The notes: a model not told the origin generated them from the letters alone. Counted from the stretch's first letter, positions 25,320 through 34,522 are shown. The stretch: DNA of 64,000 bases from Helicobacter_D sp964464895 (GCA_964464895.1 CAYXGY010000001.1:186001-250000), one strand, 5' to 3'. Made by a program: numbers and translations.

Positions 25320-27626
25320 ATGTTTGAAATTAGTAAAGAATTAAATATTGTATTACAAAATGCACAAAAAGAAGCCAAGATTAGAGGGCACGAATACCTT
25401 ACATTAGAGCATATTTTCCAAGCATTGTTGGAGAATGAAAAAATCATCAAAGCCTTGCAGGAATGTGGCGGAAATATTGATATTATGAAGCAGCAAATCA
25501 AGCGATATTTAGAGCATTTTTTAATTACTTTTCCAGAATATAAAAGCAATAATGAAATGCCACAAGAAACGCTCGCAGTTACGCGCGTAATTGAAATGAT
25601 GATAAGCCACGTGCGTGGCTCGCAACGCAAGCAAGCGCAAGTTGGCGATTTACTCGCGGCAATTTTAGAAGAAGAAAAGGCATTTTGCACCCAGATTCTC
25701 AAAACGCAAGGAATCACGCGCTTAAATATTTTAGAATACATCACAGAAAATCAAGAGGATTTTAACGCAGACACACAGAAAAATGGGGATAAAGGCGCAT
25801 TGGATTCCAATGAAAGACAAGAAGAAAGGTCAGAATCTGCGTTAGAAAAATATTGCACAAATCTTACCAAAGAAGCAAAAGAGGGCAAGATTGACCCCGT
25901 GGTTGGGAGGGAAGTAGAGATTAGACGTTGTTTTGAAGTCTTGCTCCGCAAGAAAAAAAACAATCCCTTGCTCGTAGGCGAACCCGGAGTAGGCAAAACA
26001 GCCGTAGCCGAAGGATTGGCTCTAAGAATCGCACAAGAAAAAAGCCCGCTAAATCATACAGAAATCTATATGCTCAATATGGGAGCACTCGTTGCGGGCA
26101 CGAAATATCGGGGAGATTTTGAAAAACGTATTAAACTCTTAAGTGATGAAGTGTTGGAGCGCGGGAATATCGTGCTTTTTATTGATGAAATTCATATGCT
26201 CATTGGTGCAGGAGCAACCAATAGTGGCAGTATGGACGCAGGAAATTTGCTTAAACCTCTGCTAGGTAGTGGAAAGTTGCGTTGCATTGGGGCAAGCACT
26301 TATGCGGAATATCGTTCTTTTTTGGACAAGGATAAAGCACTTTCTCGCCGCTTTGCCAAGGTAGAAGTCAAAGAACCAAGCCAAGAGGAAAGTATTTTGA
26401 TTCTGCAAGGGGTCAAAAAACACTATGAAAATCACCATAATGTGCGCTACACAGACGAGGGAATCGCATTAATGGTAGAATTGTCTGTGCGCTATTTGCA
26501 CGAACGATTCTTACCTGATAAAGCCATTGACATTATGGACGAAGTCGGTGCGAGCTATAAACTTGATGGCAGAAGTGGCAAAATAAGCCTACAAAGCATT
26601 AAACAAATGGTAGCCAAAATGGCTAGAATCCCTGAAATTGAGGCGACTAAAGACGATAAAAGTTTGCTTAAAAATTTAGAAAAACACCTAAAAAGCAGAA
26701 TCTTTGGGCAAGATGAGGCAATCAACGAAGTTGTCAGTGCATTAAAACGCAATAAAGCAGGCTTAAGCGTTCCTAATAAACCCATTGGTTCTTTTCTTTT
26801 TAGTGGTCCTAGTGGTGTGGGTAAAACCGAGCTCGCCAAAGAGATTGCAAAGTCATTGGAGATTAACTTTGAACGTCTTGATATGAGTGAATATATGGAA
26901 AAATTTTCCACTTCACAACTTATTGGCGCAGCAGCAGGTTATGTAGGTTACGAAAAGGGCGGAATCCTAACGGAAATGATTAAGAAAAATCCGCACACTT
27001 TATTACTATTAGACGAAGTGGAAAAGGCACACCCTGAAGTCTTAAATTTGTTTTTACAAGTAATGGATTATGGAAAACTCACAGACAATAACGGACAGAG
27101 TATAGATTTCTCTTCGGTGATTTTGATTTTGACTTCTAATGTCGGCTCTAAAGAATCTCCCGTGCTTGGATTCAAGCAAGATTCTAGTGCGCGTTTTGCT
27201 AGTGCAATCAAAGAAAGTTTTTCTCCAGAATTTAGGAATCGCCTAGACGCAATTATTTCTTTCAATGCGTTAAGTCCAAAAGAAATTTTAAAAATCGTAG
27301 ATAAAAATATTGCGGATTTAAATGCACAAATTCATTCCAAAGGGATAGAAATCGTTTTAGCAAAAAGTGCGAAAGAATATTTGGCACAAGTCGGATTCAA
27401 TGCCGAACTTGGTGCGCGTCCATTGGCAGTTGTGATTCAAAAAGAAATTAAAAATCCAATGAGTGATTTAATGCTCTTTGGGGATTTAAGTCAAGGCGGA
27501 ATCATTACTTTTGAATACAAAAATCAACAACTTCTCTATCATACTAAAGTGCGCAATGCGAAACCAAAGGATTCCAAAAGAATTGCACACAAACCAAATA
27601 AACAGCACAATAAAGGCAAACAATGA
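25320..27626 (+). CDS. clpA: ATP-dependent Clp protease ATP-binding subunit ClpA
   Basis: ClpA is the AAA+ unfoldase that feeds substrates to ClpP. The 768-residue protein has a Clp N-domain (1-145), an AAA domain with Walker A GEPGVGKTA and LFIDEIHMLIGAG, a second AAA domain with GPSGVGKTE and LLLDEVEKAHPE, and the D2-small domain at the end. The C-terminus carries an unusually basic tail rich in K, N and H. It follows clpS by nine bases and overlaps the DUF815 gene by four. Confidence 0.96.
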   Translation: MFEISKELNIVLQNAQKEAKIRGHEYLTLEHIFQALLENEKIIKALQECGGNIDIMKQQIKRYLEHFLITFPEYKSNNEMPQETLAVTRVIEMMISHVRGSQRKQAQVGDLLAAILEEEKAFCTQILKTQGITRLNILEYITENQEDFNADTQKNGDKGALDSNERQEERSESALEKYCTNLTKEAKEGKIDPVVGREVEIRRCFEVLLRKKKNNPLLVGEPGVGKTAVAEGLALRIAQEKSPLNHTEIYMLNMGALVAGTKYRGDFEKRIKLLSDEVLERGNIVLFIDEIHMLIGAGATNSGSMDAGNLLKPLLGSGKLRCIGASTYAEYRSFLDKDKALSRRFAKVEVKEPSQEESILILQGVKKHYENHHNVRYTDEGIALMVELSVRYLHERFLPDKAIDIMDEVGASYKLDGRSGKISLQSIKQMVAKMARIPEIEATKDDKSLLKNLEKHLKSRIFGQDEAINEVVSALKRNKAGLSVPNKPIGSFLFSGPSGVGKTELAKEIAKSLEINFERLDMSEYMEKFSTSQLIGAAAGYVGYEKGGILTEMIKKNPHTLLLLDEVEKAHPEVLNLFLQVMDYGKLTDNNGQSIDFSSVILILTSNVGSKESPVLGFKQDSSARFASAIKESFSPEFRNRLDAIISFNALSPKEILKIVDKNIADLNAQIHSKGIEIVLAKSAKEYLAQVGFNAELGARPLAVVIQKEIKNPMSDLMLFGDLSQGGIITFEYKNQQLLYHTKVRNAKPKDSKRIAHKPNKQHNKGKQ

Positions 27627-28387
27627 TAGAGTTTGCTTGGAATTTGGAATCACAAGTCGCTGCAATCTATCGTAAAAGTGGCTATTTACACGGCATTGAT
27701 ACAATAGAATCTCAAAGTTTAGAATCTTTTTTTGGCTTAGACAAAGAAATCAAACTTTTATGCGCCAACACGGAATCTTTTTTATATCAAGGCTTGGGTG
27801 TGAATGTTTTATTATGGGGTGCTAGAGGGTGTGGGAAAAGCTCGCTGATTAAAGCCTTATTGCTCAAATATGCCAAAGAGGGCTTAAGAATCTTACAGGT
27901 AGAAAAAGAAAATTTAGAGATTCTACCCGAAATGTTAGATATTTTACGCAATAAGCACTATAAATTCATCATCTTTTGTGATGATTTGAGCTTTGAAAAT
28001 GACGAAAAAACCTATAAAGGTTTGAAAAGTGTGCTAGAGGGTGGATTGGAAGCATTGCCTAAAAATACAAAAATCTATGCCACCTCTAATAGGCGGCATT
28101 TATTGCCAGAATTTCACGATGAAAATGAGATTTTTGGCTATGAGGGCAATGAAGACAAAATCGCATTAAGTGACCGCTTTCCATTATGTATTGGATTTTA
28201 TGCTCAAGGAAGTGCGGAATACTTGGAAGTTTTGGAAAGTTATTTTAAGGAAATAAAAGAAACGCAAGAATGGGAAAAGATTCGCAGAATCGCTCTGCAA
28301 TATGCTACCCAAAAAGGCACACGCAATCCGCGCACTGCCGCACAATTTTATGCACTTTATCAAAGTGGTTTGTTAGACTATTTATAA
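27623..28387 (+). CDS. DUF815 family AAA+ ATPase
   Basis: A 254-residue P-loop ATPase of the DUF815 group. Walker A is GARGCGKSS at 66-74 and Walker B is KFIIFCDDLSFE; TSNRRHLLPE is a family signature. The family lacks an assigned function. The gene overlaps clpA by four bases, so translation is probably coupled to that of the Clp unfoldase. Whether the two ATPases work together is an inference from this overlap only. galU follows after nine bases. Confidence 0.88.
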   Translation: MIEFAWNLESQVAAIYRKSGYLHGIDTIESQSLESFFGLDKEIKLLCANTESFLYQGLGVNVLLWGARGCGKSSLIKALLLKYAKEGLRILQVEKENLEILPEMLDILRNKHYKFIIFCDDLSFENDEKTYKGLKSVLEGGLEALPKNTKIYATSNRRHLLPEFHDENEIFGYEGNEDKIALSDRFPLCIGFYAQGSAEYLEVLESYFKEIKETQEWEKIRRIALQYATQKGTRNPRTAAQFYALYQSGLLDYL

Positions 28388-28396
28388 GGAGAAACG

Positions 28397-29224
28397 ATGA
28401 TAAAAAAATGCTTATTCCCCGCCGCAGGTTATGGCACACGATTTTTGCCTGCAACCAAAACAACGCCTAAAGAAATGTTACCCATTATCAATAAACCTCT
28501 AATCCAATATGGTGTAGAAGAAGCAATGGGGGCTGGAATCTTTAATATAGCAATCGTTACAGGGCGAGGAAAAAGAACATTGGAGGATTTTTTTGATATT
28601 AGTTATGAATTGGAACATCAGCTAAAAGGAACGAGTAAAGAAAATCTCTTAAAAGATATTCGTCATATTTTGGAATCCTGCAATTTTTCTTATACGCGAC
28701 AAATGGAGATGAAAGGCTTAGGACACGCAATATTGACAGGAGAAAATCTCATTGGAAATGAACCTTTCGCGGTGATCTTGAGTGATGACTTATGCGACAA
28801 TAAAGGGGAGGGCGTGTTAAGTCAAATGTGCAAGATTTATGCAAAATATCGTTGCTCTATTGTTGCGGTAGAAGAAGTGGAATTAGAAGAAGTAAGCAAA
28901 TATGGTGTGATTGCGGGGAGAAAAATAGATGAAGATGTGTTTGTGGTAGATGATATGATTGAAAAACCGAGCAAAGAAGAAGCACCGAGTAATTTAGCTA
29001 TCATTGGACGTTATATTCTCACTCCAGACATTTTTGAGATTCTGCATCACACCAAACCAGGTAAGAATGGTGAAATCCAAATTACTGACGCACTTTTAGA
29101 ACAATGCAAAAGAGGAATGGTGCTTGGATATAAATTTAAGGGCACTCGCTATGATTGTGGTAGTGTTGATGGCTTCGTAAAAGCAACGAATGTTTTTTAT
29201 GATAAATTAAAAAATGGTCAATAG
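28397..29224 (+). CDS. galU: UTP-glucose-1-phosphate uridylyltransferase
   Basis: GalU makes UDP-glucose for LPS and glycan synthesis. The 275-residue protein begins with the nucleotidyltransferase motif FPAAGYGTRFLPATKTTPKE, followed by GLGHAIL, AVILSDDL, MIEKPSKEEAPSNLAIIGRY and GEIQITDAL. It is of normal length. AAGGAG precedes ATG 28397. The order galU-hypothetical-murA is the same as HP0646-HP0648 of H. pylori. Confidence 0.96.
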   Translation: MIKKCLFPAAGYGTRFLPATKTTPKEMLPIINKPLIQYGVEEAMGAGIFNIAIVTGRGKRTLEDFFDISYELEHQLKGTSKENLLKDIRHILESCNFSYTRQMEMKGLGHAILTGENLIGNEPFAVILSDDLCDNKGEGVLSQMCKIYAKYRCSIVAVEEVELEEVSKYGVIAGRKIDEDVFVVDDMIEKPSKEEAPSNLAIIGRYILTPDIFEILHHTKPGKNGEIQITDALLEQCKRGMVLGYKFKGTRYDCGSVDGFVKATNVFYDKLKNGQ

Positions 29225-29227
29225 TTG

Positions 29228-29680
29228 ATGTATAGTTTTAATTTTCATCTTTTTATTTTTTTGTTTTTGTGTATCTTAATGATGCCATTTTTCTTGCTTG
29301 CGGGTGGATTTATTATCTATGAAAGAATCCAATCTTACCTTGCAGTGCTAAGAGGGCGAGAGAGAAAGTTTCAAAATATTAACTATCTTATTTCAATCTT
29401 TAAAGATGAAAATTCCGAACACGAATTGCTAGAAGAGGCACTAGAAGCCTTTAATCAACATTTTTTACATTTTGGAGACATTAGCAAAGAGAGCGAAGAA
29501 TATCAAGGACGCATTGACTTTATCAGTGCGCTTTCTTGGTGTCCCAATATGGATATTGACCGCGTAGTCAATTATAGAGAAGAGATTGTCAAAGCAAATC
29601 CAAATTATAAAAAAGAAATAGAAACGGTGATTGGTTCGGCATTAAAGAATCGTGATGAGAAAAAAGCCAAAAAGAAATAG
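29228..29680 (+). CDS. Membrane-anchored hypothetical protein between galU and murA
   Basis: A 150-residue protein with one strong N-terminal membrane segment (about 8-30) and a cytoplasmic acidic, helix-rich body, ending in a lysine-rich tail (DEKKAKKK). No domain is recognised. The body contains CPNMDIDRVVNYREEIVKAN, a candidate conserved block. ATG 29228 follows the galU stop by three bases; an in-frame TTG at 29225 is the only longer start. The corresponding position in H. pylori is HP0647, also of unknown function. Confidence 0.75.
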   Translation: MYSFNFHLFIFLFLCILMMPFFLLAGGFIIYERIQSYLAVLRGRERKFQNINYLISIFKDENSEHELLEEALEAFNQHFLHFGDISKESEEYQGRIDFISALSWCPNMDIDRVVNYREEIVKANPNYKKEIETVIGSALKNRDEKKAKKK

Positions 29681-29712
29681 CAACTTCAATTCATAACAAA
29701 AAGGAAAGCGAA

Positions 29713-30981
29713 ATGGATTTTTTAGCATTAAAGGGAGAAACGCGTTTGCAAGGAGCAATCAATATCGCAGGAGCGAAAAATTCTGCTTTGCCTTTGATTG
29801 CATTAACCCTTCTTGCTGCAAACAAGGTAATACTTGAAAATCTCCCCAATGTCGTAGATATTAAGACATTCTTTAATCTCCTTACAATGCTTGGTTGCGA
29901 AGTGAGCGAACAAGATAATCATACGACAAGCGTAGAAATCTCTAAACTCAATAGCACAAAAGCAACTTACGATATTGTGCGTAAAATGCGTGCATCTATC
30001 TTAGTTTTAGGACCTCTTTTGGGACGCTTTGGATATTGTGAGGTCAGTCTCCCCGGAGGCTGTGCCATTGGGGCACGTCCTGTGGATTTGCATATTAAGG
30101 CATTAGAAAAAATGGGCGCAAAGATTCGGATAGAAGGGGGTTATATTATCGCAACCGCAAAAGAAGGACTGAAAGGTGCGACAATAAACTTTGACAAAAT
30201 CACCGTTACAGGCACAGAAAATATTTTAATGGCAGCCGCAATGGCAAAAGGCAAAACAACCATTATTCACGCCGCTAAAGAGCCTGAAGTCGTGCAGCTT
30301 TGCGAAGTATTAAAAGCAAGTGGTATAGAGATTAATGGAATCGGGAGTGATGAGATCGAAATCTATGGAACGAATATGGAAAGCTTGAGATTGCCCGATA
30401 GAATCGTAGTGATTCCAGACCGCATTGAAGCAGGGACTTATTTGTGTGCAGGAGCAATTACAAATTCTCAAATTACTTTACATAGAATCAATCCAAATCA
30501 TCTAGGCGCAGTGATTTCTAAGTTAGAGGAAATTGGCTTTAAGCTTACCTTTAATCACGATTCCATTACAATTTATCCTGCAAAGAAACGCAATGCCTTT
30601 GAACTCTCTACGACAGAATATCCGGGATTCCCCACAGATATGCAGGCGCAATTTATGGCACTTGCAACGCAATGTGAGGGGAGTAGCATTATTGAGGAAA
30701 GGCTGTTTGAAAATCGGTTTATGCACGTCAGTGAATTGCAACGTATGGGGGCGAATATTAGTTTGCGCGGCAATACCGCAACGATTTATGGAATCAGTGA
30801 GTTGATTGGTGCAGATGTAATGGCAACGGATTTGCGCGCTTCTAGTGCATTAGTGATTGCGGGTTTGGTTGCAAAGGGACAAACAGATATTCACAGAATC
30901 TATCACTTAGACAGAGGTTATGAGGATTTAGAGGCAAAACTCACAAAATTAGGTGCGCAAATTTCTCGCTTGCAGGAATAG
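29713..30981 (+). CDS. murA: UDP-N-acetylglucosamine 1-carboxyvinyltransferase
   Basis: MurA transfers enolpyruvate to UDP-GlcNAc, the first committed step of peptidoglycan synthesis and the target of fosfomycin. The 422-residue protein has the start INIAGAKNSALPLIA, the active-site loop LPGGCAIGARPVDLH with the catalytic Cys, and GTENILMAA, EYPGFPTDMQAQ and TDLRASSALVIAG. Because the loop carries Cys, this is the usual fosfomycin-binding form. AAGGAAAG precedes the ATG. Confidence 0.97.
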   Translation: MDFLALKGETRLQGAINIAGAKNSALPLIALTLLAANKVILENLPNVVDIKTFFNLLTMLGCEVSEQDNHTTSVEISKLNSTKATYDIVRKMRASILVLGPLLGRFGYCEVSLPGGCAIGARPVDLHIKALEKMGAKIRIEGGYIIATAKEGLKGATINFDKITVTGTENILMAAAMAKGKTTIIHAAKEPEVVQLCEVLKASGIEINGIGSDEIEIYGTNMESLRLPDRIVVIPDRIEAGTYLCAGAITNSQITLHRINPNHLGAVISKLEEIGFKLTFNHDSITIYPAKKRNAFELSTTEYPGFPTDMQAQFMALATQCEGSSIIEERLFENRFMHVSELQRMGANISLRGNTATIYGISELIGADVMATDLRASSALVIAGLVAKGQTDIHRIYHLDRGYEDLEAKLTKLGAQISRLQE

Positions 30982-30989
30982 GTTTGTTA

Positions 30990-31934
30990 ATGGATACCCC
31001 GCATATTCCTGTTTTGCTAAAACAAGTGGTAGAATCTTTTGATACACCTTTAATGCAAAAGGGTGGGGTGCTCATTGACTGCACTTTAGGCTTTGGCGGG
31101 CATAGTGAGGCATTATTAGAATCCTATCCTAAAATCAAAATCATAGGAATTGACCAAGATAAAAGTGCAATTGCTTTTGCGAGTGAGCGATTAAAGAACT
31201 TTGGAGAGAGGTTTTCTTATAGATTTGGCAGATATAGCGAAGTGCTAGCACAACTTTTTAAGGAAGCAGATTTGCATCGGAATATTGTTGGAATCCTAGC
31301 AGATATTGGTGTTTCTTCTTTGCAATTTGATGCCAAAGAGCGTGGATTTTGCTTTGATTCAGAACAGCTTGATATGCGAATGAATCAAGATCAGATTTTG
31401 AATGCCAAAGAGATTGTGAATCACTATACTTTAAGTCAGCTAGAGCAAATCTTTAGGGATTTTGGGGAGATTAGAGAGTATAAAAAACTTACGCGTTTGA
31501 TTGTGGAATCGCGCAAAATAGAGAAATTTACAAGTGCTAAAGCACTAAGCCACTTGATTGCTAAACACTTTCAACACCCCAAGATTCACCCAGCAACACA
31601 AGCATTTCAAGCCTTACGAATTGCAGTCAATGATGAATTGGGAGAGTTGGCACGATTGCTTCAAATCATCAAAAATCAACCCCTGCAAAAAGGCGCAAGG
31701 CTGTCTATTATTTCTTTCCACTCCCTAGAGGATAGACTCGTCAAGTTTGCATTTAAAGAATGGGAGAGAAAATGTATTTGCGATAAGGGAGTGATGCGAT
31801 GCGTTTGTAGAAACAATCACCAAAAGGGGCAGAATCTCTACAAAAAACCCTTGTGTGCAGAGGACAGAGAAATACAGGCAAATCCACGCTCACGAAGCGC
31901 AAAACTTCGTAGTTTTGAATTTCAGAGGGATTAA
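30990..31934 (+). CDS. rsmH: 16S rRNA (cytosine-1402-N4)-methyltransferase
   Basis: RsmH (MraW) methylates C1402 in the ribosomal decoding centre using S-adenosylmethionine. The protein of about 314 residues begins DTPHIPVLLKQVVESF. SAM-binding motifs DCTLGFGGHSEALLE and GIDQDKSAIAFA follow, then ADIGVSSLQFD, the family marker, and HPATQAFQALRIAVNDEL and SFHSLEDRLVK. ATG 30990 was preferred over the TTG at 30984. The next gene begins directly after the stop codon, as in H. pylori HP0707-HP0708. Confidence 0.95.
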   Translation: MDTPHIPVLLKQVVESFDTPLMQKGGVLIDCTLGFGGHSEALLESYPKIKIIGIDQDKSAIAFASERLKNFGERFSYRFGRYSEVLAQLFKEADLHRNIVGILADIGVSSLQFDAKERGFCFDSEQLDMRMNQDQILNAKEIVNHYTLSQLEQIFRDFGEIREYKKLTRLIVESRKIEKFTSAKALSHLIAKHFQHPKIHPATQAFQALRIAVNDELGELARLLQIIKNQPLQKGARLSIISFHSLEDRLVKFAFKEWERKCICDKGVMRCVCRNNHQKGQNLYKKPLCAEDREIQANPRSRSAKLRSFEFQRD

Positions 31935-32483
31935 ATGGAATCTTATGAAAATTTGCGCTTAGAACAAAAAGACAAAATGCGAAAACGGAGTTTTTGGGAA
32001 AGATTCTTCAGAAGAGAAAGTAAAATCTCGGAAGAAAGTTTAGATTTCCTAGAAGAGCGATATGCAACAACCAATCATTCCATATTGGAATCCCCAAACA
32101 ATTCTATCTTATCACAAGAACCAAAAGAAAATCTCGTCTTGTTAGATGATTTATTGCTTGAGGTTAAAAACGAAAATACATCTAATGAAGCAGAATCGCA
32201 AACTACAAGCCTGAATATAGAAGAAAAAGAAGCTGTGCTAGAGATGGATTTGACTGCTAAAGAGATTCCTTTTAAAGTCGTGTGCCTTGTTTTTGTTGCT
32301 ATGTTTATCGCACTTTCACTCTTTGTGCCAAAGGTTTATATTCGCAATAATATTTATTATACAAGTCGCAACCTCATCCAATTTCAGGCGCAACTAGATT
32401 CTTTGAACGAAGAGAATAAACATATCAAAAAACAATTAGAAGACATTAAATTTAAGAATCTCACACACGAGCTAGATTTCTAA
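31935..32483 (+). CDS. FtsL-like single-pass membrane protein with coiled coil
   Basis: A 182-residue protein with a long, charged cytoplasmic N-terminus (about 1-112), one membrane segment (about 115-135) and a short periplasmic coiled coil (LIQFQAQLDSLNEENKHIKK). This topology and the position right after rsmH are those of FtsL, the division protein paired with FtsB in the FtsQLB complex. Sequence identity is too low to be sure by eye. It starts directly after the rsmH stop. Its 3' end overlaps the end of a degenerate gene on the other strand by four bases. Confidence 0.65.
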   Translation: MESYENLRLEQKDKMRKRSFWERFFRRESKISEESLDFLEERYATTNHSILESPNNSILSQEPKENLVLLDDLLLEVKNENTSNEAESQTTSLNIEEKEAVLEMDLTAKEIPFKVVCLVFVAMFIALSLFVPKVYIRNNIYYTSRNLIQFQAQLDSLNEENKHIKKQLEDIKFKNLTHELDF

Positions 32484-32926
32484 ATTAGTTTGATTGTGGC
32501 AAAAAACAGGGGGAGAATCCCTTCAAATTTAAAAGAAGCACTCTCTTGGTGAATAGAGCCATAAAACCATATCCCGTATTCGGAGTTATTCAGCTTTTCT
32601 CCTATCCATTGCGCACTATATTCCGCGTATGAAGCAGTAATTGTCAGTGTATTGGAATTTTAAGCCAATCTTGCAGGGTAGGGGTGTTTTGATTTTCTTT
32701 AGGAATCCCTACAAACATTTCAAGATTAGAATGAAGTGTATTTTGGAGATTGCTTAAGAGAGATTCATAATTATCTTTAGGAGTTTTTATCTTGAGTGTC
32801 AGCTTTAGCATTTTTGTCCCCTGTTTTATTATCGCTATCATTGGGTTCTTTACTGATTCTTGGCTTAAGATTTTCCAATGTATTAAAGGTGGAATGATGA
32901 TTAAAAAGATTCAATGAAATTGCCAT
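32480..32926 (-). pseudogene. Frameshifted short paralogue of the gene at 32949-34163
   Basis: Reading starts at ATG 32926 with an AAGGAAA box and gives MAISLNLFNHHSTFNTLENL, closely like the start of the neighbouring 404-residue protein (MAISLSNNPFGFNNPF...LSNLKPHIRQ). The frame stops after AAA AAC TCC TAA at a run of five A. Removing one A continues into TPKDNYESLLSNLQNTLHSN, and adding one A to a later run of four returns to the first frame, giving NSNTLTITASYAEYSAQWIG up to TAG 32482-32480. The restored protein would have about 148 residues. The two shifts cancel, so the whole is a multiple of three. Either the gene is decaying or the sequence has two homopolymer errors. Confidence 0.65.
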
Positions 32927-32948
32927 TTTATTTCCTTTTTGAGAGTTT

Positions 32949-34163
32949 TTAAGCATTCAGCATAAACGAGCTTTGATAGCTTGAACTTGAATAGCTTAGA
33001 ATCTCTAAACTCTCAATATCCACTTTTTGCGCTTTCCATTGTTGTTCATTTGGCATATCTGTGCTTTGTATGCCCACTTTAGCAGTGGTAATATTGAAGT
33101 TATATTCTTTAGAGCTAAAACTTGCGATGTTATTTAACATATTTTTAGAACTATTATCGTTCATATCATTTTGATTTTGTGCGATTCCTAAGAATATCTC
33201 CAAGGAGGAATTTAAGACATTATGCAATGTTTCAAAAAGAGAGACTAGCTCTTTAACTTCTCTACCATATATCCTGCCAAAGTCGTTTTTCTGACTTAAG
33301 ATTTCGTTAAAAGCGTTTGCTATGACGTTATTTTTGCTATCAATAATGAGTAACATATTATCCAATCCGCTATTTTTGAAGCTCTCTTCATCTAGCTCTC
33401 CGTCATAGTCTAATGTAAATTTCTGTCCCTCTAAAAACTCTTTAAGTGTGTCATTTACACTCTCTACACCACCTGTAATTTGACTCTCGAGGCTTTTACC
33501 CATTACAAGTTGTGTTTTGGAAATAAAGGTATTGCCATTTTTATCCGTGATTTCTGAATCAAAATTTGCTACCAAAGAAGAGGAGTAAGAAATACTCTGT
33601 GAATACTGCCCACTTGCACTATCATAGCTTATAGTATAGGTGATACTTTCCCGCACTTCAATGCTGCTTGCAGCAACTAGGCTAAATTCTCCCTCCTTAA
33701 TACCTTCACTCAATCTATCGACATTGAGAAATTTTAGTTTGCCTAAAAGGTCAAGGTCTGGCTCTTTTGTATCCTTTTTAGTTACTTCTCTTAATGTATC
33801 TAGTGGGTCTTTAAATGTTGGAATAGGGGAGTGTGCTTGCTCTTCTTTTGGCTTCATTTCATCTGGTAGTCGCCTAAGATTCTGCAAATTTGCCATATTA
33901 TTTTTTGCATTTTGTAGCCCGAAGTTTAAAAGCCCGCTGAGCACTTTGCTAGTTAGGCTTGACTTAAGTGCGTCCAATGGGTTTTTTATAGTCTCTGTTT
34001 CCTTATTTTCTGAATTTGTTCTTACTTTTTTCTCATTTGCTTCCGCTTCTTTTGCATTAGATTCCTCATTGTTTTGTCTAATGTGTGGCTTGAGATTGCT
34101 AAGAGTATTGTTTGTGAAAGGATTATTGAAGCCAAAAGGATTATTTGAAAGTGAGATTGCCAT
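32949..34163 (-). CDS. Hypothetical protein of unknown family, Ser/Asn-rich
   Basis: A 404-residue protein that I do not recognise. There is no signal peptide or membrane segment. The N-terminal 110 residues are polar and low-complexity (MAISLSNNPFGFNNPFTNNT, then many E, K and N). The middle holds a possibly beta-rich stretch (ESITYTISYDSASGQYSQSI), and the C-terminal third holds a helical block (LVSLFETLHNVLNSSLEIFL) and a serine-rich end. ATG 34163 is preferred because GGAG lies seven bases upstream; the GTG at 34175 overlaps that site. A shorter, frameshifted relative follows directly downstream. The pair sits beside the dif-like sites. Export by the flagellar apparatus is possible but unproven. 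Confidence 0.6.
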   Translation of the reverse strand: MAISLSNNPFGFNNPFTNNTLSNLKPHIRQNNEESNAKEAEANEKKVRTNSENKETETIKNPLDALKSSLTSKVLSGLLNFGLQNAKNNMANLQNLRRLPDEMKPKEEQAHSPIPTFKDPLDTLREVTKKDTKEPDLDLLGKLKFLNVDRLSEGIKEGEFSLVAASSIEVRESITYTISYDSASGQYSQSISYSSSLVANFDSEITDKNGNTFISKTQLVMGKSLESQITGGVESVNDTLKEFLEGQKFTLDYDGELDEESFKNSGLDNMLLIIDSKNNVIANAFNEILSQKNDFGRIYGREVKELVSLFETLHNVLNSSLEIFLGIAQNQNDMNDNSSKNMLNNIASFSSKEYNFNITTAKVGIQSTDMPNEQQWKAQKVDIESLEILSYSSSSYQSSFMLNA

Positions 34164-34317
34164 TTTTTGCTCCACGAATTTAAATATAATATAATATCGT
34201 AAAAATTAGTAAAAACTTAATAGATTTTTGTTAGAATTTCCAAATAAATTTTCATTAGTATTTAGAGAGCAATCTTTAGAGATTAGTAGTATTGTAGGTA
34301 TGATTGAATAAAAAAGT

Positions 34318-34337
34318 TTGAAAATTGTAGTTTTCAA
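34318..34337. other. difH: Putative difH chromosome-dimer resolution site
   Basis: Palindromic arms TTGAAAA and TTTTCAA flank the 6-base core TTGTAG, about 185 bases upstream of xerH. XerH/difH systems of Helicobacter and Campylobacter use arms of this form next to or near the recombinase gene. The 6-base spacer fits a functional Xer site. Strand orientation of the neighbouring genes also changes around here. Confidence 0.75.
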
Positions 34338-34455
34338 TACAAAATTTAAAAATAAGGTTAAATATCAGAATCACTGAATGAAATTCAAGTTTTGAGGATT
34401 GTTCAACCCTTTTAAAAAATTCAGTGGTTTCTTTATTCTTAAATTAATCTTAAAT

Positions 34456-34474
34456 TTGAAAATGTAGTTTTCAA
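34456..34474. repeat. Second dif-like site with a 5-base core
   Basis: The same arms TTGAAAA and TTTTCAA are present, but the core is TGTAG, one base shorter. The right flank TTTTCAATACAAAAT is identical over 15 bases in both copies. The two sites are 137 bases apart. It ends about 50 bases before the xerH start, so it could also affect xerH expression. Confidence 0.6.
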
Positions 34475-34522
34475 TACAAAATCTACAATTTACAATATAT
34501 CCAAAAATGGCAAGGATTAAAT

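Larger units (their letters stand above)
34164..34522. other. Gene-free 359-base region with dif-like sites
   Basis: This divergent gap between the Ser/Asn-rich gene and xerH holds two dif-like palindromes (34318-34337 and 34456-34474). Between them lies an inverted repeat CACTGAAT (34372-34379) / ATTCAGTG (34419-34426). The DNA is strongly AT-rich. I see no open reading frame that would make a convincing protein. Confidence 0.7.

Noticed and set aside
33640..34194. A 184-codon plus-strand frame opposite the Ser/Asn-rich gene
   Set aside because: It is an antisense shadow; the minus-strand gene has a good ribosome-binding site and a recognisable paralogue next to it.
34372..34426. Inverted repeat CACTGAAT/ATTCAGTG between the dif-like sites as a small RNA or terminator
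   Set aside because: The 39-base loop is long and there is no T-run or promoter to support an RNA gene.
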